From: an uncultured Acetatifactor sp. | Lineage (GTDB): Bacteria; Bacillota; Clostridia; Lachnospirales; Lachnospiraceae | DNA: 64,000 bases | Reading direction: 5' to 3' | Assembly (NCBI GenBank): GCA_910578215.1 | Contig: CAJTPH010000021.1 | Span: 1 to 64,000, forward strand | Shown: positions 33,896-42,680 of the stretch, piece by piece | How the letters are laid out: every line of letters begins with the position of its first letter | How positions within the stretch are numbered: the stretch's first letter is position 1 | The notes under the pieces: generated by a model | Database searches by the model: none | What the model was told of the DNA's origin: nothing | What the model saw: the letters and a program-made list of their open reading frames with translations, nothing else | Translations under genes and position numbers: made by a program

Positions 33896-34105
33896 TTGCC
33901 AATAATTATGAGATTGGACAGGGTAATGGCAGATAGAAAAATGTCTTTAAAAGAGTTATCTGAAAAAGTAGGCGTTGCCAATGTCAATTTGTCCAAGATG
34001 AAAACAGGAAAAATCAGTGCAATTCGTTTTTCGACTTTAGAAGCAATATGTGAGGTTCTGGATTGCCAGCCGGGGGATATTTTAGAATATAAAAAAGGAG
34101 ATTAA
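33896..34105 (+). CDS. Small HTH regulator (YozG/Cro type)
   Basis: 69 residues from a TTG at 33896, six bases after GTGAGGTG; the ATG at 33908 would remove only MPII. The whole protein is one Xre-like HTH: MRLDRVMADRKMSLKELSEK, VGVANVNLSKMKTGKISAIR and STLEAICEVLDCQPGDILEY. It starts nine bases after the DUF2975 stop, so the two are co-translated. It probably regulates the cassette promoter. Confidence 0.88.
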   Translation: MPIIMRLDRVMADRKMSLKELSEKVGVANVNLSKMKTGKISAIRFSTLEAICEVLDCQPGDILEYKKGD

Positions 34106-34106
34106 A

Positions 34107-34415
34107 ATGAGAATTTTTGGTGCTGTACTTGCGATATTATATGTAGGGTTAATGTTGTTCGCTGTCTATAAAGAAAAAATAAAAAGTGCATCTTCCTCAT
34201 TTATAGTAATTGGCTGCTTATTGGTTTTACTATATACGGTATTAAACATTATATGGTACAAAAATTTTATAGTCATTATGATTATTGGAATGTTAAATAT
34301 TTCTGCCGGCACACTTATGAATGGTTTCAAGAAAAATAATATTCATGTTCATCATCATGCTATCCGTCTTATTGTTGAAATAGTTATTACTGTAATTTGC
34401 TGGACAGGCAGGTGA
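34107..34415 (+). CDS. Small membrane protein of the DUF2975 cassette
   Basis: 102 residues, preceded by AAAAAAGGAGATTAAA. Three or four spans: about 2-18, 29-47, 52-70 and 84-100, with a basic/His-rich loop near 75-85 (NNIHVHHHAIR). It begins one base after the HTH stop codon, so it belongs to the same operon. I recognise no family. Confidence 0.7.
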   Translation: MRIFGAVLAILYVGLMLFAVYKEKIKSASSSFIVIGCLLVLLYTVLNIIWYKNFIVIMIIGMLNISAGTLMNGFKKNNIHVHHHAIRLIVEIVITVICWTGR

Positions 34416-34590
34416 AAAAATGAAACTTCAATGGACAGCTTTTCCCATTTTCCATAATGTAACAAGATTGAAGTTTACAGAATATACCGTGCTTGAAAAA
34501 CCCCCTTTATTGTTCCAAATATAAGCGAGAAACACAGGTCAATATACATAAATTTATTATTACAGCTTTCAAAGAACCGGGCGCACAGAC

Positions 34591-34637
34591 ACGGAACCGA
34601 TAACACGCAAAAGTAAAAATGCGGTTATCGGTTCCGT
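34591..34637. repeat. Inverted repeat between the HTH cassette and the ABC transporter
   Basis: ACGGAACCGATAAC (34591-34604) and GTTATCGGTTCCGT (34624-34637) are perfect complements; CGCA/TGCG extends the stem inward after a bulge. Neither strand has a T-run after it. It lies between two converging operons and probably acts as a bidirectional stop or transcript end. The rest of 34416-34682 shows no gene. Confidence 0.75.
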
Positions 34638-34682
34638 TTGTCATATGGTATATGCACAGGTCGAAAGCAAAATCTTTATCTG

Positions 34683-36881
34683 CTAAACCAGCGCGTCGTT
34701 TCGCAGGGTCTCATTCAAATCACACTGCAAAATACGCTTTCCTCCAATATAATAGGCGAGTGCGACAAACAATACAATCGCAGCCGCAAATAGCAGAATA
34801 GGCAGGACCGGGGCTTCAGACCAGAATACCATTGGGTCTAAATAGCTTGCCGTTACTGCAAACTGCACAAACAGTACGGTAAGGGCCAATGTAATCAAAA
34901 GAGGTTTTCCTGCTATAACAAACGCTTCGATACAAAACATTTTCCTCATTTCCCGGGGTGTCAGGCCAATGGACATATACTGGGCGAATTCCCGTTTTCT
35001 ATGACGGAGAAAGCCTGACGTATTTGAAAACACATTCGCAATCCCGATGATGGCAAGCATTACGCAGAAGGCTCCCAAAATCATTACCAGGCCCTGTATT
35101 AAATTATCATTGGACAATCTTTCCTGTACCCGGTTTTCGCTTTCCGGCTCATATTGCTCTGATAAAAGCGCCACGATTTCCTGCTCCAGAGCGTTCAGGT
35201 CTGTAAGGTCTGCATTTCCGCTTGAAAAGGCACGGATATAGATGTGGTCATCGGTCTCCCCTGTCTGATTTAATGCGTCCATCCAAAGGGAAAGCGGAAC
35301 AAAGTGTACCAGGGAATAATTTTTGTATTCTTCCCGCAATTTTGGGACGGTCTGTGTATAAGACAAAACAGGAACTTCTGCGCTCCGGCCATTTTTATAA
35401 AGCACGGTTGTGGGGCTGTTCTCTGTTACAAAGGGGACATATTCCTTGTAACGGAAGTTGCTGTTTACGCTGTCCCAGATCTGATTTAACACGACTGCCC
35501 CGTCAAGCCTTGGAGTAATGCCAAGCTGTGAGCAGTAGTTTAAAAAGCTTGTATCATCCAATATGATAATCGGGGCAGACACTTGAAAACGGCCTTCAGC
35601 CTTTGGCGCTCCGGCAACGGCCTCAAGCCCTCCAAGAGACGCCAGATCATCGCTCTGCAGATCCTCGGGCAAAAATACTGTTGATTCAGCCCTTTGATAG
35701 ATCGCAGCGTCCTGTATGCCGGAAAGCTCCTGCAGTTCTGCTGCCAGCTTGAAATCTGATATATCTGTGTCCTTCAGGGTTATCATTACATCCCACGCGT
35801 CCTGATACCGTTCAAAATAAGTATATCTGGTGCTGATATCGGCAAGAACAGTAAAGCAAAGCATGATGGAAAAACCCAGAAAAGACAGCAGCAATGAAAC
35901 GGAGGATATTCTCAGGGATTTCTTTTGGGCTTTTAATGCGTTTCCTGCTAGCTCGCCTTCCATGCCGAACATAAAAGATAAAAGTCTGGAATGTTTCCTT
36001 TTCTTTAACAACAGTCCACCTGTATTTCTGATTGCTTCAAGCGGCGTCATTCTGCTCAATTTTTTGGCAGGTATCCACGCAGAAAAGATGACTGTAAAAA
36101 AAGAAATAAATACAGTAGCCGCATATATGAACGGGTGATACCGAAAGGCAGCCTCGTGGCGTCCGGCAACGTCCGCACCAAAGAGATTGACCGCGCTTAT
36201 GGTTCCATAGCTTATTAAAATGCCCAGCATACTCCCAAGCAGCATGGGCAGTATGCTTAAAACCATCGCTTCCTGCAGCAGACAGGCTCTGATCTGTCCC
36301 GGTGTTGCTCCAATACTTGAAAAAATACCGAATTGATGGATTCTGGCATTCATTGATAATTCAAAGGAGCCTCGGATAATTAGGATCAGCGACACGGCCA
36401 CAAGCATCAGTATCACCAGATAAAGCGCCAAAAGCATCGGCGGCGTCTCATCCTCAGGGTCGTGTATAAAATATCGGGACAGGAGCAGGGAGTTGTATTG
36501 GATGGAATCCTTATCTAATCCCAGCTGCGCTGCTATTAACGGCATATCACGATAAATGGTTTTGGCATTGCGAAAATAAATATCCACCACCGTTTTTCCC
36601 TTTTTTGATAATTCCCCGTTGATGAGCGCTTTTTCAACATTTGCAAAGCTGCGGACTAAGGATAATTGCTCTGAGCCCGGTGCTTCGCAGACAATGCGTC
36701 CCTGCCAGCCGCCTTTTTCCAAGGTGATTTGTTCCACGTCATACACCCAGAAGTTGTAAGCTATGCTGCAGATAAAGGACAAAAACATTGTGGCAACCAG
36801 AGCAGCCGCCATAATTGATGTGCTGGATGCACGGTTGTTTTTAATATAGCTTTTGGAATAGTCTTTCCACATGCCGCTCAC
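34683..36881 (-). CDS. FtsX-type ABC transporter permease
   Basis: 732 residues. It starts MSGMWKDYSKSYIKNNRAS and has one span at about 22-45, a large external region, then spans near 157-180, 205-235, 258-280 and 335-355. A second external domain of about 200 residues follows (about 360-580), then three or four spans near 595-720. The FtsX-like cores contain IHQFGIFSSIGATPGQIRAC and REFAQYMSIGLTPREMRKMF, the two repeated cytoplasmic motifs. It pairs with the ATPase whose gene overlaps it by four bases. Transporters of this type usually remove or sense peptide antibiotics. Confidence 0.92.
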   Translation of the reverse strand: MSGMWKDYSKSYIKNNRASSTSIMAAALVATMFLSFICSIAYNFWVYDVEQITLEKGGWQGRIVCEAPGSEQLSLVRSFANVEKALINGELSKKGKTVVDIYFRNAKTIYRDMPLIAAQLGLDKDSIQYNSLLLSRYFIHDPEDETPPMLLALYLVILMLVAVSLILIIRGSFELSMNARIHQFGIFSSIGATPGQIRACLLQEAMVLSILPMLLGSMLGILISYGTISAVNLFGADVAGRHEAAFRYHPFIYAATVFISFFTVIFSAWIPAKKLSRMTPLEAIRNTGGLLLKKRKHSRLLSFMFGMEGELAGNALKAQKKSLRISSVSLLLSFLGFSIMLCFTVLADISTRYTYFERYQDAWDVMITLKDTDISDFKLAAELQELSGIQDAAIYQRAESTVFLPEDLQSDDLASLGGLEAVAGAPKAEGRFQVSAPIIILDDTSFLNYCSQLGITPRLDGAVVLNQIWDSVNSNFRYKEYVPFVTENSPTTVLYKNGRSAEVPVLSYTQTVPKLREEYKNYSLVHFVPLSLWMDALNQTGETDDHIYIRAFSSGNADLTDLNALEQEIVALLSEQYEPESENRVQERLSNDNLIQGLVMILGAFCVMLAIIGIANVFSNTSGFLRHRKREFAQYMSIGLTPREMRKMFCIEAFVIAGKPLLITLALTVLFVQFAVTASYLDPMVFWSEAPVLPILLFAAAIVLFVALAYYIGGKRILQCDLNETLRNDALV

Positions 36882-37558
36882 CTCCGCTTCTGGTCGCTGA
36901 CAATTTTTCCGTCCTCGATGGTTATAATTCGATCAGCTTCCAATGCAATTTTTTCGTCATGGGTAATGAGAAGTATGGTCTGTTTCAAGCTTCGGTTTGA
37001 CAGCTTTAAGAGGTCAATTATTTCCTTTGAGTTTTTCTGGTCAAGGTTTCCTGTGGGTTCGTCGGCAAGAAGAATGGCGGGGCGGTAGATCAAAGACCTT
37101 GCGATAGCAACCCGCTGCTGCTGCCCGCCGGATAACTGGCTCGGCAGGCTTTCCAGCTTATCCTCTATTCCCAGTGTCTTTACAATCGTCTGAAAGTATT
37201 CCGCATCCGGCTTCCGCTTGTCAAGCAGCATGGGCATAAGGATGTTTTTTTCCGCTGTCAGAGTTGGAATCAGATTGTAAAACTGATAAACCAAGCCCAC
37301 CTTTCTCCTTCTGAAAATTGCGGCGTCCGCAGCGTTCAGGCCGCTCAGATCCACGCCGTCTACTGTTACGGTGCCTCTTGTCGGCTTGTCCACGCTGCCC
37401 AGAATATGAAGGAGCGTTGATTTTCCGGAACCGGATGCTCCGATGATAGCGACAAAATCCCCTTTTTCAATGGATAGGCTGATTCCGTTTAAGGCGGAAA
37501 CCTGATTTCCGCCCTTTCCAAATACCTTTTCAATACCGCTGCATTTCAGTATTTCCAT
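36878..37558 (-). CDS. ABC transporter ATP-binding protein (MacB/BceA type)
   Basis: 226 residues; Walker A GASGSGKST (40-48), Q-loop VYQFYNLIPTLTAEKN, signature LSGGQQQRVAIARS and Walker B ILLADEPTGNLD. This is the LolD/MacB/BceA ATPase group that drives FtsX-type permeases by mechanotransmission. On the minus strand CAGGAGGATTTGAC precedes the ATG. It overlaps the permease gene by four bases. Confidence 0.95.
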   Translation of the reverse strand: MEILKCSGIEKVFGKGGNQVSALNGISLSIEKGDFVAIIGASGSGKSTLLHILGSVDKPTRGTVTVDGVDLSGLNAADAAIFRRRKVGLVYQFYNLIPTLTAEKNILMPMLLDKRKPDAEYFQTIVKTLGIEDKLESLPSQLSGGQQQRVAIARSLIYRPAILLADEPTGNLDQKNSKEIIDLLKLSNRSLKQTILLITHDEKIALEADRIITIEDGKIVSDQKRR

Positions 37559-37790
37559 GTTGTCAAATCCTCCTGTTTATCCTCTATACCTCGCTATCGA
37601 TCTCTTTCTTTCTATAAATAGGAACAAAACAGGCTTCTGTTATCCGAATTCTTGTATTTGAGATTAAGCAAGGTAATTTCTGTTATAGGAACCGCTCTGC
37701 GAACCCTATCATCAAGAATTATAACAAATGAAAGTGACATCTCAGTGACCGCGCCCAGGACCTTCCTCTTTTAGGAACCCCGCAGTACTT
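37559..37790 (-). promoter_or_regulatory. Region between the sensor kinase and the transporter genes
   Basis: About 230 bp, long enough for a second promoter. On the minus strand a TATAAT lies about 190 bases before the ATPase start, without a good -35 box, as expected if the response regulator is needed for activation. A short TTCCT/AGGAA hairpin just after the kinase gene may be a weak terminator. Confidence 0.4.
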
Positions 37791-39017
37791 TCACGAGGTA
37801 TAGAAACGAATCTCAAAACAGGCCCCGCCATTGGGAAGATTGAATGCACGGATGATTCCGTTCTGCATTTCTATGATTTCCCTGGAAAGCGAAAGACCGA
37901 TTCCGATTCCGGCTTTTGGGGCCTTTTCCCCACGATAGAATCGCTCAAACAAACGAGGCAAATCTTCTCTTGCAAAGCCTTCGCCCTCATCCCAAATCCG
38001 TATCTGGACATAGAGCGGATTTTTTTCATAGGAGCAGTGTACGGCAGTACCTGTTCCAGCCGCTTCCATACAGTTTTTCATCAAGTTCATAACGGCCTCC
38101 ATCGTCCAGTCCAAATCTACATTGATATATGTCTCACCCGTTTCAGGAATATCCATCAGAACGCCCTTCCGTATGAACAGTTCGTATAAATTGTCCGATG
38201 CCAGAGAAAGCATTGTAAAAACATCGGTCGGTTTCCTGTCAAGCGTAAGCGTGCCTGCATCGATGCGGGACAACAGCAATAACGCTTCTTCCAAATGTAA
38301 GAGCCTGTCTATCTGCCGCTCTATCTCCGTAACAGTTTCGTGCATTTTACATGCCATGGAGCCGTGCCCCTGGGGCGCTTCCCCGTCGCGGGTATCTACC
38401 GGCTGCTCTTTCGCCATCTGGACCGTTAAGGAAATAGACGTAATCGGTGTTTTCAGCTGATGGGCAATGTTGGAAAGATTTTCAGCGTAATTGTTTCGTG
38501 CTTTCAGAGCCTCCTCTCTTGTCTGGTAAAGCGCCGTTACCGTTTTATATATTTCATCCTGCAGCTTTGAAAATTCATCATCGGAGGACTCAAAAAGCAA
38601 TCCCTGAGCGCCTGTATTTATTCTCTCCAAATATCCTGTCAATGCCTGTATGCGGGAGGCTGATTTTCTGTGCCAATACCAGAAGGAGAAAAGAAACAGT
38701 ATGACGCCTGCAGAAAATCCTAAAATCGGAATCCAGAGAAGCAGGGGATGAGCAATATCAAGATTTGACGGCTGATAGCCGAAAGACGTTAATATGTTTT
38801 CATCTGTTTTATAGAAATCCTGGGCTTTCAACACTTCCAAAGCATTCTGTCTGGCATCAGGATATTTCCGAATCATTCTTTCGCAGAAGCCTCCCAACAT
38901 TTGAAAACATGCATGGCGGTAGTACAGAGTAAGAAAGAATGTAATCAGGGCGGCAGCGGTCAGGTTGACCGACAGAACAAGCAGAACCGTCATTTTTATA
39001 TTTGCCTTTTTGTTCAT
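37791..39017 (-). CDS. Sensor histidine kinase
   Basis: 408 residues. Two spans, about 7-31 and 92-116, enclose a short external loop of 60 residues (GGFCERMIRKYPDARQNALE). A HAMP-like linker follows, then the phosphoacceptor His186 in LSNIAHQLKTPITSISL. The ATPase has the N-box MEAVMNLMKNCMEAAG, DEGEGFAREDLPRLFERFYR and a GIGIGLSLSREII G-box. The external loop is larger than in BceS-type intramembrane sensors, so it may sense a ligand directly. It overlaps the response regulator gene by four bases. Confidence 0.95.
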   Translation of the reverse strand: MNKKANIKMTVLLVLSVNLTAAALITFFLTLYYRHACFQMLGGFCERMIRKYPDARQNALEVLKAQDFYKTDENILTSFGYQPSNLDIAHPLLLWIPILGFSAGVILFLFSFWYWHRKSASRIQALTGYLERINTGAQGLLFESSDDEFSKLQDEIYKTVTALYQTREEALKARNNYAENLSNIAHQLKTPITSISLTVQMAKEQPVDTRDGEAPQGHGSMACKMHETVTEIERQIDRLLHLEEALLLLSRIDAGTLTLDRKPTDVFTMLSLASDNLYELFIRKGVLMDIPETGETYINVDLDWTMEAVMNLMKNCMEAAGTGTAVHCSYEKNPLYVQIRIWDEGEGFAREDLPRLFERFYRGEKAPKAGIGIGLSLSREIIEMQNGIIRAFNLPNGGACFEIRFYTS

Positions 39018-39685
39018 ATTCCATCCTCCAAACGGTAGCCGAAGCTGCGTATTGTTTTCAGGCAGGACGGATGATGAAGCTTTTCCCTCAGCCGTTTCAC
39101 TGTTACGGTCAACGTATTGTCGTTTACATAATATCCGTTGTTGTCCCAGACCTGAGCCAGCAGACGTTCTCTTGTGACGGTCTTTCCTTTATTTTCCATC
39201 AAATACAGCAGAAGCTGGTATTCTGCCTGGCTGACGGTAATTTCCTCTTTATCACAAAATACTGCCAATCTGTCCTTGTCAATTGAAATGGAGCCACAGG
39301 AGAGATAACTGCTCTGCACATTTCCTGCCCTGCGGAGCAATGCGTGGATGCGGGAATACAGAACCTCCAGTTCAAAGGGCTTTGTCACATAATCATCCGC
39401 TCCGTATGCAAAACCGGAAACAATATCACAGGTATCATCTCGGACAGTCAGAAAAATAAGCGGAAGATCCTTCCAATTTGAGCGTATCCACCTGCAAAAG
39501 CTGTTTCCTTCGCCGTCCGGCATGTTCCAGTCAATCAGCGCGATGCTCGGGATATGGTGCAGCAATGCTTTCCTTCCGCTTTCCAGCGTCCCGAATATGG
39601 AAACCTCATATCCTTTTCTGCTAAGATATTCCTTTACAGCCGATGCAATATTTTCATCATCTTCAATATAATAAATTTCAGTCAT
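39014..39685 (-). CDS. OmpR-family response regulator
   Basis: 223 residues. The receiver domain has the acidic pocket EDD (8-10), phosphoacceptor Asp52 in ALIDWNMPDGEG, Thr79-like LTVRDD and Lys101-type VTKPFELEVL. The C-terminal winged helix reads VSQAEYQLLLYLMENKGKTV, TRERLLAQVWDNNGYYVNDN and TVTVKRLREKL. It is the first gene of a minus-strand unit with the sensor kinase, read from the promoter at 39787-39815. The transporter downstream is the probable target. Confidence 0.95.
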   Translation of the reverse strand: MTEIYYIEDDENIASAVKEYLSRKGYEVSIFGTLESGRKALLHHIPSIALIDWNMPDGEGNSFCRWIRSNWKDLPLIFLTVRDDTCDIVSGFAYGADDYVTKPFELEVLYSRIHALLRRAGNVQSSYLSCGSISIDKDRLAVFCDKEEITVSQAEYQLLLYLMENKGKTVTRERLLAQVWDNNGYYVNDNTLTVTVKRLREKLHHPSCLKTIRSFGYRLEDGI

Positions 39686-39786
39686 TATTCCGCTCCCCGG
39701 ATTTTCTCATATATTCCCAATAGATTTGTCGTTTCGCGTACTGCCGTAGTCAGGCTTTTTGGCATTCAGGCCAATGCGGCATTTTT

Positions 39787-39815
39787 ATTATAGCCGTTTG
39801 AAAGAGCAGTATCAA
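39787..39815 (-). promoter_or_regulatory. Promoter of the two-component system
   Basis: On the minus strand TTGATA (39815-39810), 17 bp, TATAAT (39792-39787). It lies about 100 bp before the response-regulator start. Confidence 0.75.
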
Positions 39816-39945
39816 GAGCGTGAAGCCGGCGTATATTTTTTTCTGATTGTCCGCATACTAATCACAGGTCTGTGAACGCTGCCCGCAGACCCATGGAAAA
39901 CGGCAGCATATTTGGCCAGCGGACAAAGGCTTTAGCTTGGAGTAT

Positions 39946-39962
39946 GTTCACTTTGCGTGAAC
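39946..39962 (+). promoter_or_regulatory. Short perfect dyad upstream of the DUF1540 gene
   Basis: GTTCAC (39946-39951)-TTTGC-GTGAAC (39957-39962), just before the ribosome site AGGAGG. It could be an operator or a small mRNA hairpin that limits translation. The remainder of 39686-39979 shows no gene. Confidence 0.45.
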
Positions 39963-39979
39963 TGGAATAGGAGGAAAAT

Positions 39980-40300
39980 ATGGCGGATTTAAAATGTGCG
40001 GTAGAGAATTGTACCTATAATAAGGAGCATCTGTGCTCCAAGGGCGATATTATGGTGGGCGGCAAGCATGCATGCTGCTCTGACGAGACCTGCTGTGAGA
40101 GCTTCGTGCAGAAAAGGGAGGGAATGGATTCCTTTAAGAGCTCGGTTTCTCATCCCAGCCCCACCATCAGCATCGACTGCGAGGCAACCAACTGTATTTA
40201 CAATTCCAACTATAAATGCTCGGCGGAGCATGTAGATATCAAGGGCTGCGGAGCGTGCGACTGCAGAGCGACACAGTGCTCGACCTTTCAGGAAAAATAA
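39980..40300 (+). CDS. Cysteine-rich protein with two DUF1540 repeats
   Basis: 106 residues, preceded by AGGAGGAAAAT. Two copies of a roughly 40-residue Cys pattern: LKCAVENCTYNKEHLCSKGD with CCSDETCCESF, and IDCEATNCIYNSNYKCSAEH with CGACDCRATQCSTF. DUF1540 is a small, probably metal-binding domain frequent in Clostridia; the function is unknown. It is a single gene, followed by a GGCAGC/GCTGCC hairpin. Confidence 0.9.
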   Translation: MADLKCAVENCTYNKEHLCSKGDIMVGGKHACCSDETCCESFVQKREGMDSFKSSVSHPSPTISIDCEATNCIYNSNYKCSAEHVDIKGCGACDCRATQCSTFQEK

Positions 40301-40369
40301 AGTAAAAATATCGGCAGCTTTGTCATAGGCGAGGCTGCCTATATTAATATGGCAGAAGTGAAATTCTGG

Positions 40370-40398
40370 TTGACAAATGGCCGTTTTTTGCATATCTT
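40370..40398 (+). promoter_or_regulatory. Promoter of the cysE operon
   Basis: TTGACA (40370-40375), 17 bp, TATCTT (40393-40398). It gives a leader of about 135 bases before cysE. Confidence 0.75.
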
Positions 40399-40433
40399 AA
40401 ATAATAGGTAAATTTAATGCAGAGAACGGAAAG

Positions 40434-40504
40434 AGTATCTGATTTGGATACCGGAAGGAGACCGCGGAAAATTCGTCTCTAGGATGAGTTTACCGCGGTT
40501 TTTT
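40434..40504 (+). terminator. Hairpin plus terminator in the cysE leader (possible attenuator)
   Basis: A hairpin GTATC-TGATTTG-GATAC (40434-40451) precedes a terminator whose arms are ACCGCGG (40461-40467) and CCGCGGT (40493-40499), followed by six T. It lies between the promoter at 40370 and cysE, inside the leader. It could therefore attenuate the operon. No T-box motif (GGTGGNACCGCG) is present, so a T-box is not supported. Confidence 0.65.
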
Positions 40505-40541
40505 GCATTGAATAAGGGAGGAAGGCTGAGGTGAGGGCGGC

Positions 40542-41240
40542 ATGGGGTTTATCGGAGATGTCAAAGAGGAGGTCAGGATCATAAGGGAGCGTGACCCGGC
40601 GATTCATTCCTCCATGGAGGTTTTTTTATACCCAAGCTTTAAGGTGATGCTGCACTATAGGGTGGCGCACAGACTGTACGAAAAGGGGCACTTTTTCTGG
40701 GCGCGGTGGATCTCGCAGAGGGCGGTGCGCAAGACCGGTATTGAGATCCATCCCGGAGCAAAAATCGGAAAGGGGCTTTTTATCGACCACGGCAACGGGG
40801 TTATAATCGGTGAGACAACGATTATCGGGGACAATGTGACGCTCTATCAGGGCGTAACCCTTGGCGGCACCGGCAAGGAGCACGGAAAGCGCCACCCGAC
40901 AGTGGGCAACAATGTGATGATAAGCGCCGGCGCCAAGGTGTTAGGCTCCTTTACCATCGGCGATAATTCCAAGATCGGCGCGGGAAGCGTGGTATTAAGC
41001 CAGGTGCCGCCCTGTTCTACGGTGGTGGGCGTGCCGGGGCGGGTGGTGAAGCGGGGCAATCAGTCCCTGCCTCAGGAGTCCATGAATCAGACAGACCTGC
41101 CGGACCCTGTGAGAGAGGATATCACGGCGCTGCAGCGCGCCAATTCGGAGATGGCAAACCGTATTCTGGAGCTGGAGCAGGAATTAAAGAGGATGAAAAA
41201 GACACAGGAAGACGAACAGGCTGCCGCAGGCGGAAACTAA
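40542..41240 (+). CDS. cysE: Serine O-acetyltransferase
   Basis: 232 residues, preceded by GAGGTGAGG. It makes O-acetylserine from serine and acetyl-CoA, the first step of cysteine synthesis. The N-terminal helical part (FIGDVKEEVRIIRERDPAIH, YPSFKVMLHYRVAHRLYEKG) is followed by the left-handed beta-helix with hexapeptide turns (IEIHPGAKIGKGLFIDHGNG, VIIGETTIIGDNVTLYQGVT). The C-terminal coil (195-232) is longer than in EpsC-type enzymes. It is 18 bp from cysS, so cysteine supply and charging are co-expressed. Confidence 0.95.
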   Translation: MGFIGDVKEEVRIIRERDPAIHSSMEVFLYPSFKVMLHYRVAHRLYEKGHFFWARWISQRAVRKTGIEIHPGAKIGKGLFIDHGNGVIIGETTIIGDNVTLYQGVTLGGTGKEHGKRHPTVGNNVMISAGAKVLGSFTIGDNSKIGAGSVVLSQVPPCSTVVGVPGRVVKRGNQSLPQESMNQTDLPDPVREDITALQRANSEMANRILELEQELKRMKKTQEDEQAAAGGN

Positions 41241-41258
41241 AATCAGGAGGGCATAGGA

Positions 41259-42680
41259 ATGGAAAACAGACTGTATTTTTATAATACTCTGACAAGAAAG
41301 GTGGAGCAGTTTATACCCAACGAGGGGGCAAGGGTGGCGATGTATACCTGTGGCCCCACGGTGTACCATTTTGCCCATATCGGAAATCTGCGAAGCTATA
41401 TTATGGAGGACTTATTGGAGAAGACGCTGCGTTATATCGGTTATGATGTAAAGCGGGTGATGAATATCACGGATGTGGGGCATCTGTCCAGCGACGGGGA
41501 TACCGGCGAGGACAAGATGCTGAAGGGGGCGAAGCGGGAGCACAAGACCGTTATGGAGATCGCGAAGTTTTACACGGATGCCTTCTTCAGCGACTGCGGC
41601 AAATTAAATATCAAGACGCCTGATGTGGTGGAGCCTGCGACCAACTGCGTGCCCGAGTTCATCCATATGATAGAGGTGCTTCTGGAAAAGGGCTATGCCT
41701 ATCAGGCAGGCGGCAATATTTATTTTGACACCTCCCGGCTCAAGGATTATTATGTGTTCTCCAACCAGAGCGAAAAGGAGCTTCTGGTGGGTGTTCGGGA
41801 CGATGTGGAGGAGGATGCCAATAAAAGGAACAAGAGCGATTTTGTGTTGTGGTTTACCAAGTCCAAGTTTGACGACCAGGAGCTTAAGTGGGATAGCCCC
41901 TGGGGGATAGGGTATCCCGGATGGCATATCGAGTGCTCATGCATCAGCATGAAGCATCTGGGCGAGTACATGGATATCCACTGCGGCGGCGTGGACAATA
42001 TCTTCCCTCACCACACCAACGAGGTCGCCCAGAGCGAGTCCTATCTGGGGCATAAATGGTGTAATTACTGGTTCCATGTACATCATTTAAATAACAAGTT
42101 TCGCAAGATGAGCAAATCCAAGGGGGAGTTCCTGACCGTGAAGCTGCTGGAGGAAAAGGGCTATGACCCGCTGGTTTACAGATTTTTCTGCCTTCAGTCC
42201 CATTACCGTAAGCCTCTGGAGTTCTCCTATGGGGTGCTGGACAACATGAGCGCCGCTTACGATAAGCTAGTAAAGAGAGTGGGCGCCCTGAAGCCGGAGG
42301 GCCAGGCCGACAGGGGTGCGTTTGACGCTTACAGGGAGAAATTCCAGGCGGCGTTGTGCGACGACCTGAATTCAGCCACGGCGATCACCGTCCTTTACGA
42401 TATGCTGAAGGCGGATATATCCGATGCCACAAAGTATGCCCTTGCGGAGAGCTTTGACAGTGTGCTGTCCCTGAATCTGACCACGGCGCACGCGGCGAGG
42501 GAGGAAGAAAACAGACTGGACGGCGATCTGGAAGCATATGTGCTGGCCAGGATAGAGGAGAGAACGGCGGCAAAGAAGGCGAAGGATTTTGCAAGGGCGG
42601 ATGCCATCCGCAGCGAGCTTCTGGACCGGGGCATCGTTTTGGAGGATACCAGAGAGGGAGTAAAATGGAAGAAGGCGTGA
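41259..42680 (+). CDS. cysS: Cysteinyl-tRNA synthetase
   Basis: 473 residues, preceded by AGGAGGGCATAGGA. A class I synthetase: zinc ligand Cys31 in TCGPTVY, HIGN (40-43), CISMKHLGEYMDIHCGGVDN and the ATP-binding KMSKS (283-287). Zn ligands Cys and His in ECSCISM and PHHTNE are also present. It overlaps the mrnC gene by 16 bases. Confidence 0.97.
   Translation: MENRLYFYNTLTRKVEQFIPNEGARVAMYTCGPTVYHFAHIGNLRSYIMEDLLEKTLRYIGYDVKRVMNITDVGHLSSDGDTGEDKMLKGAKREHKTVMEIAKFYTDAFFSDCGKLNIKTPDVVEPATNCVPEFIHMIEVLLEKGYAYQAGGNIYFDTSRLKDYYVFSNQSEKELLVGVRDDVEEDANKRNKSDFVLWFTKSKFDDQELKWDSPWGIGYPGWHIECSCISMKHLGEYMDIHCGGVDNIFPHHTNEVAQSESYLGHKWCNYWFHVHHLNNKFRKMSKSKGEFLTVKLLEEKGYDPLVYRFFCLQSHYRKPLEFSYGVLDNMSAAYDKLVKRVGALKPEGQADRGAFDAYREKFQAALCDDLNSATAITVLYDMLKADISDATKYALAESFDSVLSLNLTTAHAAREEENRLDGDLEAYVLARIEERTAAKKAKDFARADAIRSELLDRGIVLEDTREGVKWKKA

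Noticed and set aside
40405..40541. T-box upstream of cysE
   Set aside because: The AGGGTGGNACCGCG motif is missing; only a terminator and a small hairpin are seen.
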